Origin: JBEEPE01 sp964489645
GTDB taxonomy: Bacteria; Verrucomicrobiota; Verrucomicrobiia; Chthoniobacterales; Chthoniobacteraceae
NCBI GenBank assembly: GCA_964489645.1
Contig: CAZAZT010000067.1
Location: 1-20,883 of the forward strand
Length of the DNA: 20,883 bases
Direction of reading: 5' to 3'
Shown here: positions 8,001 to 16,400 of the stretch, one piece after another
Layout: every line of letters begins with the position of its first letter
How positions within the stretch are numbered: the stretch's first letter is position 1
Program-made: the position numbers and the translations under genes
Notes under the pieces: generated by a model
What the model saw: the letters and a program-made list of their open reading frames with translations, nothing else
What the model was told of the DNA's origin: nothing
Database searches by the model: none

Positions 8001-9437
8001 TCATGCGATCAGTTCCTTCAACACGTTCCCAGCAACATCCGTCAACCGGAAATCCCGCCCATTCACCCTGTACGTAAGCTTCTGATGATCAAATCCAAGC
8101 AGCGCAAGAATGGTCGCGTGCAGATCGTGGATATGCACCTTGTTCTCCACCGACTTCGAGCCGAACTCGTCCGTCGCCCCATAAGCCTGGCCCCCTTTCA
8201 CACCACCCCCAGCCATCCATAAACTGAAAGCACGCCCATTATGGTCGCGTCCCGGCTTCTCATTGCCATTGTTGTCGTAAGTGACCGTCCGCCCGAACTC
8301 CCCCCCCCACATCACCAACGTCTCATCCAACAACCCTTTCGACTTCAGGTCCGCCAACAACGCCGCTGCCGGCCGATCCACCTCGTCCGCCACACGGCCC
8401 ATCCTTGCCTCCAAGTCGTTGTGCATGTCCCACCCCCCATGCCACACCTGCACGAAGCGCACCCCACGCTCCGAGAGGCGCCGAGCCAACAACAACTGCT
8501 GCCCCAATCCCCCTTCACCATACGCCTCACGCCACTGCGTCGACTCCTTGGAAAGATCGAACGCGTCCGTCGCCTCCGTCTGCATCTTGAACGCGATCTC
8601 GAACGCCTGAAGCCGCGCTTCCAACTGCGCATCCTCTTGAAGCTTCGCTTGATGGACCTTGTTCACCTGATTCACAAAATCCAACTGCTTGCGCTGCTCC
8701 GACAATCCCATGAACGGGTTCCTCAAGTTCTCGATCATCTCCTGAGCCGTCCCTTTCGTCGTGTCCACAAGCGTCCCTTGAAACACGCCAGGCAAGAACG
8801 AACTCTGACACGATGCCGTCATCGTCGTGTTCGAGTTACCTCGCTTCAACGCGATGAACCCCGGGAGGTTCTGGTTCTCCGATCCCAACCCGTACAACGT
8901 CCACGCACCAAGACTCGGCCTAGGCAACCGCAAAGAACCCGTGTTCATGAAGATCTGCGCCACATCATGCGCTGGCACGTTCGTGAACATCGAGCGGATC
9001 ACCGCCATGTCATCCGCGTGCTCCCCCAAACGCCCGAACACCTCACTCAACTCGAGCCCCGATTTGCCGAACCGCTTGAACTCGAAGGGAGAAGGGAACG
9101 CCTTGCCTCTCAGATTCGGAAGCGCCTGACCCGCATACTTTTTCAACGCCGGCTTAGGGTCCAACGTATCCACATGCGAGGGCGCTCCCGGAGCGAAAAT
9201 CTGGATCACCCGCTTGGCCTTGACCGTTTTTGGCGGTTGCCGAGGGACCAATGGCGCACCCTTGATGTCCACCGCTCCCTCCGCACTCTCCCGCAACGCA
9301 TCCTGCAAGAGAAAGGCCAACGACAACCCGCCAATCCCCGCACCGCTTCGCCGCAACATCCCGCGTCGCGTCATCTCAAAACAAGGATCCCCTCCAATTC
9401 CCATCGGAGAGGCTAAGGGGGAGTGCAGGTCGATCAT
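8001..9437 (-). CDS. DUF1501 domain secreted protein (Tat signal)
   Basis: A 478-residue DUF1501 protein, a family related in fold to sulfatases and alkaline phosphatases and found in large numbers in Planctomycetota and Verrucomicrobiota. The N-terminus carries a twin-arginine signal: TRRGMLRRSG (23-32) followed by the hydrophobic stretch IGGLSLAFLL. Family motifs are present: FAPGAPSHVDTLDPKPAL, GGWDMHNDLE, MWGGEFGRT and GRDHNGRAF. The start is the ATG at 9435-9437; inner ATG codons at 9404 and 9374 would still keep the Tat motif and cannot be excluded because no clear ribosome site is seen. It precedes the DUF1549/DUF1553 cytochrome gene by 9 bases and forms the usual two-gene unit. Function is unknown; hydrolysis of a phosphate or sulfate ester is a guess from the fold. 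Confidence 0.93.
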   Translation of the reverse strand: MIDLHSPLASPMGIGGDPCFEMTRRGMLRRSGAGIGGLSLAFLLQDALRESAEGAVDIKGAPLVPRQPPKTVKAKRVIQIFAPGAPSHVDTLDPKPALKKYAGQALPNLRGKAFPSPFEFKRFGKSGLELSEVFGRLGEHADDMAVIRSMFTNVPAHDVAQIFMNTGSLRLPRPSLGAWTLYGLGSENQNLPGFIALKRGNSNTTMTASCQSSFLPGVFQGTLVDTTKGTAQEMIENLRNPFMGLSEQRKQLDFVNQVNKVHQAKLQEDAQLEARLQAFEIAFKMQTEATDAFDLSKESTQWREAYGEGGLGQQLLLARRLSERGVRFVQVWHGGWDMHNDLEARMGRVADEVDRPAAALLADLKSKGLLDETLVMWGGEFGRTVTYDNNGNEKPGRDHNGRAFSLWMAGGGVKGGQAYGATDEFGSKSVENKVHIHDLHATILALLGFDHQKLTYRVNGRDFRLTDVAGNVLKELIA

Positions 9438-9554
9438 GATCAGAATGGGGGTTCTACCAGAGCATCACTGTAGCTCGTGAAGTACTAAACACCGAGCCAA
9501 GCACGAAGTTTCGCATCGTCCCAACCGCCCACATCAGGCAGCGTTTTCTCCTTG
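9438..9554. promoter_or_regulatory. Divergent intergenic region between DUF1501 and AsmA-like genes
   Basis: These 117 bases lie between two genes that point away from each other, so promoters for both the leftward DUF1501 unit and the rightward cinA-nadE unit are expected here. I could not pick a convincing -10/-35 pair on either strand. The assignment rests only on gene orientation. Confidence 0.4.
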
Positions 9555-10748
9555 ATGGCACGCCGTACCCTGATCGCTCTCCTTGCCCTGCTCACAGGCT
9601 TCGTCCTGTGGGCCGCATGGTATGGTCAGACCAAAGGGCTGACCCGAAAATGGCGACAACTCGTGTCTCGAGAATTCGACCGGATCGGTCTCGATATCCA
9701 ATTCCGCCGCCTCACGCTCTCCCCGCTCCACGGCTTCGTCGCCGAAAACGTCACCCTCACCAACGGGGACGAACGATCCCCCATCGCGACAATCGATCGC
9801 ATGACACTCAGCGTGGATGCCTCGAAGGCGCTCCGAGGCAAACCCTTCCTACGCAGCCTCATCCTCCGAGGAGCCAATCTCCGGATGCCACTGCCTCCCC
9901 CCGCAGATGCAACCCCTCTCGAACTCCGAAATCTGAACGCCAATCTGTACTTCCCCAGAGACACCCTCCTCGTGTCGAACGCCACGGCAACCGTCCACGA
10001 CGTCGACCTCTCGCTCCGGGGAACCCTGCGCAACCTGGACTCCGCGCAACCGCAGATCGACAAAACGTTCTTCGTGGCCGTCGCATCCATCCTCAAAGCC
10101 ATCCGCGAGATCGAAGCAGAACGCCCACCGACGCTGACTTTCACCTTCCAAGGCGATCTCGAGCAACCCAGCTCCATCGAGCTCACCGGCTCGATTTCTG
10201 GGTCCGACCTGAAGTTCAACGCCATCCCCATCGCGAAACTCCAAGCCCAAGCCAACATCCATCACAACCGACTGAACCTCCAATCCCTCCTCGTCGCAGA
10301 TGACACAGGTAAACTGGAGGCATTCGGAGATTGGGAGAACGGCCAACCTCATCATTTCGAACTCCAAAGCAACCTGTCCAGATCCACCCTGCTCGCCGCT
10401 GAGGCCATCTTCCCACTCCCAGCCCGCCCTCTACTCGCCCTCTCCGCCCACCCTGAAATAACGCTCTCCATCGCACAAACCCCAGACGAGAAGCGTTCCC
10501 CCCTCTTCACCGGTCGGATCTCGCTCCCCTCAACACGACTCCCCGGATGCAAGCCGTCTGACCTCTCCTTCTCTTTCGCTTTCGCACCTCCGAAAGTCGT
10601 CATCCGCGATGGTTCGTTCGGCACCCGTGAAGAACGTCTCCGCTTCGCCCTCCTCAAAGACGGTTCGCACCAAGAATCAGATCTCCCAGATAAACTCCCA
10701 CCCAGCCTTCACCTCCTTTTTGAATCCCTCGGTTTCAAAACCCGCTAA
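9555..10748 (+). CDS. AsmA/TamB-like membrane-anchored protein
   Basis: A 397-residue protein with one N-terminal membrane helix (residues 5-24: TLIALLALLTGFVLWAAWYG) and a large, probably periplasmic remainder. That remainder has short repeated beta-strand segments such as IQFRRLTLSPLHGFVAENVTL and SLILRGANLRMPL. This pattern of 'effect on strands, then ENVTL/GANL turns' is typical of AsmA, TamB and DUF3971-like proteins, which are thought to take part in lipid transport or outer membrane upkeep. The ATG at 9555 was chosen; a TTG one codon upstream is the only earlier start. No Shine-Dalgarno motif is seen. It is 25 bases before cinA and probably opens the operon with cinA, the nucleotidyltransferase and nadE. 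The gene is clear; the family call is by pattern only. Confidence 0.72.
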   Translation: MARRTLIALLALLTGFVLWAAWYGQTKGLTRKWRQLVSREFDRIGLDIQFRRLTLSPLHGFVAENVTLTNGDERSPIATIDRMTLSVDASKALRGKPFLRSLILRGANLRMPLPPPADATPLELRNLNANLYFPRDTLLVSNATATVHDVDLSLRGTLRNLDSAQPQIDKTFFVAVASILKAIREIEAERPPTLTFTFQGDLEQPSSIELTGSISGSDLKFNAIPIAKLQAQANIHHNRLNLQSLLVADDTGKLEAFGDWENGQPHHFELQSNLSRSTLLAAEAIFPLPARPLLALSAHPEITLSIAQTPDEKRSPLFTGRISLPSTRLPGCKPSDLSFSFAFAPPKVVIRDGSFGTREERLRFALLKDGSHQESDLPDKLPPSLHLLFESLGFKTR

Positions 10749-10773
10749 TTGCCCTCATGATTCACCGTTTGCC

Positions 10774-12027
10774 ATGACCGCCGAACTCATCAACACAGGC
10801 TCCGAACTCCTGCTCGGACATGTCACCAACACCCACCTCCCCTTTCTCGCCAAAGCGCTCTTCCCCATCGGAGTACGCATCACGCGCCAAGTCACGGTGC
10901 CGGATGGACCAGACATCCGCCGCGCATTGGAAGAATCGTTCCTGCGCGCCGATATCGTCCTCGTCACCGGTGGCCTCGGCCCAACCACCGACGATATCAC
11001 GAGGGAATGCACCGCTGAACTGCTCGGCCGATCGATGTACGAATGCGCCAACACCCGCGCCGCAATCCTTGAACGCCTCACCCGCCGTGGCATCGCCCCA
11101 ACCGATCGCGTCTTCCGCCAAGCCCAAGTTCCCGAAGGAGGCGTCGTTCTCCCAAATCCCTTCGGCACCGCGCCAGGAATCCACATCCCAGCAACCCATT
11201 CCGCCACAGGCAAAAACCCCCACATTTTCCTGCTCCCAGGCCCACCCAGAGAACTGCGCCCCATGGTCGAAGCATCCCTCGTCCCAGCTCTCCGCGAGCT
11301 CCTCAAGGACCTGACCGGACCGCGCATGCGCTCACTCCGTGTCTCAGGCATCCCCGAAAGCATCGTCGAACAGATGGTCGGAGAACCGTTACTCGAACTC
11401 GGACTCGAACTCGGTTACTGCGCCCGATTGGGTGAGGTCGACGTGCGCCTCATCGGCGAAGCATCAATCGTTGAACAAGGCGTCGAGATCCTCCGGAAAT
11501 CCATCCCTCCCGAAAACCTCGTCGACGATGAGCGGCCCCTCGCCGCCATCGTTCTTTCCATGCTCAAAGATCAGAACAGAACACTTGCCACCGCAGAAAG
11601 TTGCACCGGCGGTGCCCTCGCGTCCGCCATCACGGATATCCCCGGAGCATCCGCTTCCTTCAACCGCGGTTTCGTCTGCTACGCCAACGCGTCGAAATCC
11701 GACGACCTCAACGTCCCCTCATCGCTCCTCCAAACGCACGGCGCAGTCAGCGAGGCCGTCGCATCAACCCTCGCATCCGAGGCAAGACTCAAAGCCGGCA
11801 CCGATTTTGCCCTCGCCACCACAGGAATCGCTGGTCCCGACGGCGGAACAGATGCCAAGCCCGTCGGCACCGTTTTCATCGGTCTCGCGCACCCCGACGG
11901 TTCCGTTGACACCACCCAACATCAGTTCAAAACGGACCGTTCAACCTTCAAAGAACTCGTCGTAAGAACCGCTCTCGATCGTCTCCGGATCGCTCTCCGA
12001 AAAACCGCCACATCCTTACGCCCATGA
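10774..12027 (+). CDS. cinA: CinA, NMN amidohydrolase / competence-damage protein
   Basis: A 417-residue, full-length two-domain CinA. The N-terminal MoaB/MogA-like domain (COG1058) begins AELINTGSELLLG and holds TGGLGPTTDD (65-74). The C-terminal PncC domain holds TAESCTGG (273-280) with the catalytic serine, and GIAGPDGG (351-358). PncC-type enzymes deamidate nicotinamide mononucleotide to nicotinate mononucleotide, a step in recycling NAD; the N-terminal domain has been linked to ADP-ribose pyrophosphatase activity in some members. The start is the ATG at 10774, where similarity begins; the frame is open further upstream into the AsmA-like gene, but that part is out-of-frame overlap. The last codons overlap the next gene as ATGA. 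The nearby nadE supports the role in NAD metabolism. Confidence 0.95.
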   Translation: MTAELINTGSELLLGHVTNTHLPFLAKALFPIGVRITRQVTVPDGPDIRRALEESFLRADIVLVTGGLGPTTDDITRECTAELLGRSMYECANTRAAILERLTRRGIAPTDRVFRQAQVPEGGVVLPNPFGTAPGIHIPATHSATGKNPHIFLLPGPPRELRPMVEASLVPALRELLKDLTGPRMRSLRVSGIPESIVEQMVGEPLLELGLELGYCARLGEVDVRLIGEASIVEQGVEILRKSIPPENLVDDERPLAAIVLSMLKDQNRTLATAESCTGGALASAITDIPGASASFNRGFVCYANASKSDDLNVPSSLLQTHGAVSEAVASTLASEARLKAGTDFALATTGIAGPDGGTDAKPVGTVFIGLAHPDGSVDTTQHQFKTDRSTFKELVVRTALDRLRIALRKTATSLRP

Positions 12028-12761
12028 ACCCAGACACCCACACCCATCCATCGGTCAAACGTGCAGTCCTTCTCGCCGCAGGACGCGGCACGCGGATGCG
12101 CGACCTCACGGAAAGCCTGCCAAAACCGATGCTCCCCGTTCAAGGAAAGCCGATCCTCGAACACATCCTCACGGGCCTTCGCGCAGCAGGAGTGAGCGAT
12201 GTCCTCATTGTGGTCGGGTACCGTGCAGACGTGGTCACCTCCCATTTCAAGGACGGATCAGCCCATGGATTGAACATCCATTACGTGACGCAGGTCGTCC
12301 AAGATGGAACCGGGCGCGTCGTCGAACTGGCCAAGAACTTCACAGGAACCGACCCCTTCATCCTCTCCTACGGCGACATCCTGATCGACCCGGAGAACTA
12401 TCAGCGGCTCACCAAGATCGGACACCACACGGCATTGGTGAGCGTGAAGCATAATGAAGCGGAGATCGCGAAAGGAGGATGCGTGGTGGTGGATGACCAG
12501 ATGATCCTCACTGACCTCATCGAGAAACCGGCAGGCCCCCCGCCCAGCCCTTGGTACAACGCAGGCGTATACACCTTCACCGAAGCCATCTACGCCCATA
12601 CCGCAAAACTCGAACGCTCGCCTCGCGGTGAGTTCGAACTCACCGATGCCATCCGAACGCTCGCCCAAGAGACTGGCTCAGTCCAAGCCGTTGAACTCCG
12701 TGGAGATTGGGCCGATGTCCGTGATCCCGAAGTGCTCGCAGAGCTGAACGCCGCCCGCTGA
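12024..12761 (+). CDS. Nucleotidyltransferase, sugar-1-phosphate type
   Basis: A 245-residue single-domain NTP transferase (PF00483). The signature LAAGRGTRM (17-25), Lys34 in LPKPMLP, the metal-binding Asp118 in SYGD and WYNAGVYTF are all in place. Relatives include glucose-1-phosphate thymidylyl- or uridylyltransferases, MurNAc-1-P uridylyltransferase and HddC; no beta-helix acyltransferase domain follows, so it is not GlmU. The product would be an activated sugar for cell-surface polymers or for cell-wall recycling, but the sequence does not decide which. Its ATG overlaps the cinA stop (12024-12027), so translation is probably coupled. Between about 12181 and 12530 the coding strand is richer in G at third codon positions than in the flanking genes, which may hint at a different history. 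Confidence 0.88.
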   Translation: MNPDTHTHPSVKRAVLLAAGRGTRMRDLTESLPKPMLPVQGKPILEHILTGLRAAGVSDVLIVVGYRADVVTSHFKDGSAHGLNIHYVTQVVQDGTGRVVELAKNFTGTDPFILSYGDILIDPENYQRLTKIGHHTALVSVKHNEAEIAKGGCVVVDDQMILTDLIEKPAGPPPSPWYNAGVYTFTEAIYAHTAKLERSPRGEFELTDAIRTLAQETGSVQAVELRGDWADVRDPEVLAELNAAR

Positions 12762-12772
12762 TCCCTCCACCT

Positions 12773-14422
12773 GTGACCACCCTCCCCTTCCCGATCCACT
12801 TCGCACAGATCAACCCCACCGTGGGAGATCTCGAAGGCAATGCTGACCGGATTCTCGCGTCTTACCGCATCGCCGAAACCAATGGCGCTGCACTCGTGCT
12901 CACACCCGAACTCGCCCTCACCGGATACCCACCACTCGACCTGGTTTTCAAAAGTGACTTTGTCCCAAGAGCCTCCGAAATCCTTGAACGTCTGGCTGCG
13001 GAAACGGGCGAAACCGCCCTGCTCGTCGGGACCGTCACACCCAATCACGAGACTGGCAAACCATTCCGGAACAGCGTCGCCATCCTCCAGCACGGTAACA
13101 TTCTCGGATTCAACCACAAAACCTTGCTCCCAACCTACGACGTCTTCGACGAAGACCGCTATTTCGAACCTGCCCAACCTCAATCGCCTCTCCGTATCCG
13201 TCTCGCAGGCAAAGAGATCACCTTAGGCATCACCATCTGCGAGGACGTCTGGAGCGCAGAATACCTTCCGCGCAACCTCTATCACCGTCACCCCCTCACC
13301 CCGCTCAAGGACGTCGGAGTGGACCTACTGGTGAACCTCAGCGCATCACCCTTCCAATGCGATAAACCATTGCGCCGGATTGAAATGCTCTCCTCCGTCG
13401 CACGATCCCTGAAAACACCCCTGGCTTACTGCAACGCGGTCGGCGCCAACGACCAACTCGTCTTCGACGGTCAGTCATGCCTCATCCGCGCAGATGGTTC
13501 GACCGCAGCCGTGCTTCCCTCCTTCGAGGAGTCGGATTCCACGCTGGACGATACCGCACCATGCGCCACCACCCCGAAAGATGGCATCGAGGCGCTCCAC
13601 GATGCTCTCGTGCTCGGGATCCGGGACTATTTCCGAAAATGCGGTTTCCGCTCCGCCATCCTCGGCCTGAGCGGCGGCATCGACAGCGCGGTGGTTGCGT
13701 GCCTCGCCACGTCCGCCCTCGGCAAAGACAACGTCACCGGCGTCACCATGCCCTCCTGCTACTCCAGCGACGGAAGTGTCGATGACTCGCAGATCCTCGC
13801 AAACCGTCTCGGCATCCACTTCCTCAACATCCCCATCCAACCCGCATTCGAAGCTGTCTCCAACCAACTCCTCCCGCACTTCAACGGACTCCCCCCCAAC
13901 GAGACCGAAGAGAACCTTCAACCGCGCCTCCGCGGACTCACCCTCATGGCGCTGTCCAACAAGTTCGGACACCTTGTTCTCTCGACCGGCAACAAAAGTG
14001 AAATGGCCGTCGGCTACTGCACCCTGTACGGCGACATGTGCGGTGGCCTTTCCGTGATCAGCGATGTTCCCAAAACCCGGGTCTATCAACTCGCAGAATA
14101 CATCAACCGCACATCCGAGATCATACCCGTCAACACGATCACGAAGCCGCCAAGTGCCGAACTCAAACCCGATCAAACGGATCAGGACACGCTGCCGCCC
14201 TACCCCCTTCTCGATGCCATCCTCGAACGCTACGTCGACCTGCAACAATCTGTGCCAGAGATGGTTCGCGCAGGCCTTCCCGAGGAAACCGTCCACTGGG
14301 TCGTTCGCCGAGTCGACCTCAATGAGTACAAACGCGTCCAAGCAGCACCCGGACTCAAAGTCACCTCACGAGCCTTCGGGATGGGACGAAAGATGCCCGT
14401 CGCCCAGCGTTTCCGGCCATAA
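12773..14422 (+). CDS. nadE: Glutamine-dependent NAD(+) synthetase
   Basis: A 549-residue, complete two-domain NadE that converts nicotinate adenine dinucleotide to NAD in the last step of NAD synthesis, using glutamine as nitrogen donor. The N-terminal nitrilase-type glutaminase domain has its triad: Glu46 in LTPELALTGY, Lys116 in NHKTLLP and Cys156 in TICEDVW. The C-terminal synthetase domain has the PP-loop SGGIDSA (300-306) and LSTGNKSEMAVGYCTLYGD. The start is a GTG at 12773, 11 bases after the nucleotidyltransferase stop; the similarity (IHFAQINPTVGDLEGN) begins right after it and no ATG is closer. It lies in one operon with cinA, whose product step feeds nicotinate mononucleotide into the same pathway (NadD would be needed in between and is not here). 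Confidence 0.96.
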   Translation: MTTLPFPIHFAQINPTVGDLEGNADRILASYRIAETNGAALVLTPELALTGYPPLDLVFKSDFVPRASEILERLAAETGETALLVGTVTPNHETGKPFRNSVAILQHGNILGFNHKTLLPTYDVFDEDRYFEPAQPQSPLRIRLAGKEITLGITICEDVWSAEYLPRNLYHRHPLTPLKDVGVDLLVNLSASPFQCDKPLRRIEMLSSVARSLKTPLAYCNAVGANDQLVFDGQSCLIRADGSTAAVLPSFEESDSTLDDTAPCATTPKDGIEALHDALVLGIRDYFRKCGFRSAILGLSGGIDSAVVACLATSALGKDNVTGVTMPSCYSSDGSVDDSQILANRLGIHFLNIPIQPAFEAVSNQLLPHFNGLPPNETEENLQPRLRGLTLMALSNKFGHLVLSTGNKSEMAVGYCTLYGDMCGGLSVISDVPKTRVYQLAEYINRTSEIIPVNTITKPPSAELKPDQTDQDTLPPYPLLDAILERYVDLQQSVPEMVRAGLPEETVHWVVRRVDLNEYKRVQAAPGLKVTSRAFGMGRKMPVAQRFRP

Positions 14423-14439
14423 GCCCCCCATCGGACGAA

Positions 14440-14466
14440 GGCCTGTCCTCGGAAGTCGGACAGGCC
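14440..14466. terminator. Hairpin between convergent nadE and beta-propeller genes
   Basis: A perfect 9-base inverted repeat, GGCCTGTCC (14440-14448) and GGACAGGCC (14458-14466), with a 9-base loop, lies 18 bases after the nadE stop and 36 bases before the stop of the converging gene. No T-run follows on either strand, so termination would not be of the simple intrinsic type. Its place between convergent genes supports a two-way terminator. Confidence 0.5.
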
Positions 14467-14501
14467 CATGTATCCGCCTAGACGAGATAAGGACCTCGAG
14501 A

Positions 14502-15812
14502 TCAGGACTTCGGCTTCCCGATGCAGAACAAGCGCGTGTCCGTCCGCAAGAACAACTGCCCCCCAGAGGCCACAATCGCAGACCTCACCACTTTGTCTTC
14601 TTTCGTCCCGAAGTTCGCCTGATGCACCACGGCGCCCGTCGATGCATCGAACACGACAACTTCGCCCAAGAAGTTGACCGTGTAGACTTTCCCATCACCG
14701 ACCAGCGGCGATGCCTCGTATTTCGAACGGCCGGGCGTCTCAACGCTCCACTTCACCTTCCCATCCGGCGACACACGCGCCAGCGACTTCGCCAAGTCCG
14801 ACAGAACAAAAAAGTCTCCCTCATAGAATGCGGGCGTAGGCACATCTGAGGTGATTCCCCGTTCCGTGCTCTTCCACGCCAACCCTTTGTCATCCAGCAC
14901 GCCCTGCCCTGGCTTCACCGCATACACAGGCTCTTTCTTGGGCGCACACGCAAGAACCACTCCGCCCCCAGCCACCGGCGAAGGCACCAACCGCCAGTGC
15001 CCGATGCGGTTGGGATTCCATGTCCCCCATCTCCAGATCTCTTTGCCAGTGGAGGGTTCGTGCCCACTCACCATGTCCCCACCAACCACCAAGATCTGCC
15101 AATCCTTCCCAACACGATACGGCATCGGCGTGCTAAATGCCTCGCGCGACTCCGCCTGTGCATCCGATTGCCGCACATGCCGCCACTGCGTTTTTCCCGT
15201 CGCCGGATCGATCGACAGGATATACGACTCACCCCCTACCTTGCCTTTCCCGTGCACAGGCTGATCCCTCTGCAAGACCTGCACATACAAGCGCCCCTCG
15301 AAAAGCAGCGGACTCGCCGAGAAAGTCCACTGCATCGCAAAGTCCCCCTCATCTTCTTGGATATTCCTCTTCCACAACGCTTTGCCACTCACATCAAATG
15401 CGGCAAGATCGCCGTTCCCGAAGAAAAAATACACCGATTTGCCGTCGGTGACCGGAGAGGGAGACGCATAGTTGCTGCGGTCATCCCGCTTCAAACCATC
15501 CCCCACCTTGCTCTGCCACAGCACTTTACCACTCACCTTGTCCAGACACACCGCATGAAGCGACTGGTTATCAGCATCCGCTGTGGCAAGGAAAACACGG
15601 TTCCCAGCAATCACCGGAGTCGACGCACTCGGCCCCGTCATCGGATACGACCACGCTACGCCATCCTCTGGGGAAAACTTCGCCGGCAACCCCTTCTCAG
15701 AGGACGACCCATCGAACCGAGGACCTCGCCACTGCATCCAATCCTCTGCACTCACACTCACGGAAATCAACGACACCAAAGCCGCACCGGACAAAAGGGG
15801 AAACGCTTTCAT
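14502..15812 (-). CDS. Secreted PQQ-like beta-propeller protein (BamB/quinoprotein fold)
   Basis: A 436-residue protein with a clear signal peptide (MKAFPLLSGAALVSLISVSV, then SA|EDW). The mature part opens with DWMQWRGPRFDG, a start typical of the many PQQ-like beta-propeller proteins of Planctomycetota and Verrucomicrobiota. Repeated blade motifs follow, for example LDKVSGKVLWQSKVG, IDPATGKTQWRHV, PSTGKEIWRWG and FDASTGAVVHQ. No PQQ-dehydrogenase active-site segment is recognised, so an enzyme role is uncertain; a binding or scaffold role is as likely. The start at 15812 has an AGGGTGG ribosome site about ten bases upstream; an earlier in-frame start nine codons upstream would lengthen the signal region. 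The gene converges with nadE and diverges from the NTF2-like gene. Confidence 0.9.
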   Translation of the reverse strand: MKAFPLLSGAALVSLISVSVSAEDWMQWRGPRFDGSSSEKGLPAKFSPEDGVAWSYPMTGPSASTPVIAGNRVFLATADADNQSLHAVCLDKVSGKVLWQSKVGDGLKRDDRSNYASPSPVTDGKSVYFFFGNGDLAAFDVSGKALWKRNIQEDEGDFAMQWTFSASPLLFEGRLYVQVLQRDQPVHGKGKVGGESYILSIDPATGKTQWRHVRQSDAQAESREAFSTPMPYRVGKDWQILVVGGDMVSGHEPSTGKEIWRWGTWNPNRIGHWRLVPSPVAGGGVVLACAPKKEPVYAVKPGQGVLDDKGLAWKSTERGITSDVPTPAFYEGDFFVLSDLAKSLARVSPDGKVKWSVETPGRSKYEASPLVGDGKVYTVNFLGEVVVFDASTGAVVHQANFGTKEDKVVRSAIVASGGQLFLRTDTRLFCIGKPKS

Positions 15813-15906
15813 AGACACCACCCTTTTAGCATCTCCCACGCCGCCTCGCGCGATGCGTCAAACGATCATCCACCCATTGGCCCACGAACTGCACCCTCCC
15901 CCTCCC
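15813..15906. promoter_or_regulatory. Divergent intergenic region, beta-propeller versus NTF2-like gene
   Basis: These 94 bases separate two outward-pointing genes for secreted proteins and should contain promoters for both. It contains the beta-propeller ribosome site next to 15813. No convincing promoter pair could be chosen by eye. Confidence 0.4.
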
Positions 15907-16362
15907 ATGAATCCCATCCACCTTCGCGCCGCTCTCCTGACCCTCCCCAGCGCAATTACCCTCCTCGCCACATCCCTCCACGCAGCGCCCCTTAGCGAGA
16001 CCCTCGAAAAGGCTGATGACGCCCGCGTCCAATCGATCATCAAAGGGGACGCAGCGGCCATGAAACAGACGCTGTCTGCGGATCTCCGCTACGCACACTC
16101 GAATGGAATCGTCGACACACGAGAATCCTTCATCGAAGGAGTTGCGTCCCGGAAGATGCAGTACCACGAGTTCACTTACCGGGAGAGAGCCTTCACCTTC
16201 CCCGCCCCAGGCATCGCACTCATGACGGGCCGAGCACGCACCCGCGTCACAATCCCCTCCGGAGAAGTCGATGCGGAGTTGAGCTTCCTCGCCGTCTGGC
16301 GCCTTGAAGACACGCAATGGCGATTCGTCGCATGGCAAAGTTGCCGCCTTCCCAAGCCTTAG
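15907..16362 (+). CDS. Secreted NTF2-like (DUF4440/SnoaL-type) protein
   Basis: A 151-residue protein with a signal peptide (residues 1-22; cleavage near SLHA|APL) and one NTF2-like domain. The order of features fits DUF4440: an N-terminal helix with DDARVQSIIKGDAAAM, then LSADLRYAHSNG, DTRESFIEGVASRKM, and the strands ALMTGRARTRV and FLAVWRLEDTQWRFVAWQS. These domains form a cone-shaped pocket that can bind or convert small molecules; which one is not known. The ATG at 15907 was chosen because it starts the signal peptide directly; an ATG at 15853 would add 18 polar, His/Pro-rich residues. The ceramidase-like gene follows after 38 bases and may be co-transcribed. Confidence 0.82.
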   Translation: MNPIHLRAALLTLPSAITLLATSLHAAPLSETLEKADDARVQSIIKGDAAAMKQTLSADLRYAHSNGIVDTRESFIEGVASRKMQYHEFTYRERAFTFPAPGIALMTGRARTRVTIPSGEVDAELSFLAVWRLEDTQWRFVAWQSCRLPKP

Positions 16363-16400
16363 GCGCCCCGTTTTCCTCAGCCCCCCCATTTTCCGCCCAG

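Noticed and set aside
8241..9416. A 391-codon plus-strand open frame opposite the DUF1501 gene
   Set aside because: Its product is rich in Arg, Leu, His and Pro without any domain, as expected for the antisense frame of a G/C-biased gene; the DUF1501 frame has strong family motifs.
9485..9625. Minus-strand open frame ending TLPDVGGWDDAKLRAWLGV before a TAG at 9485-9487
   Set aside because: The end looks protein-like and could be a gene remnant, but the frame is only 46 codons, has no start codon and overlaps the AsmA-like N-terminus. A protein search with this tail would decide.
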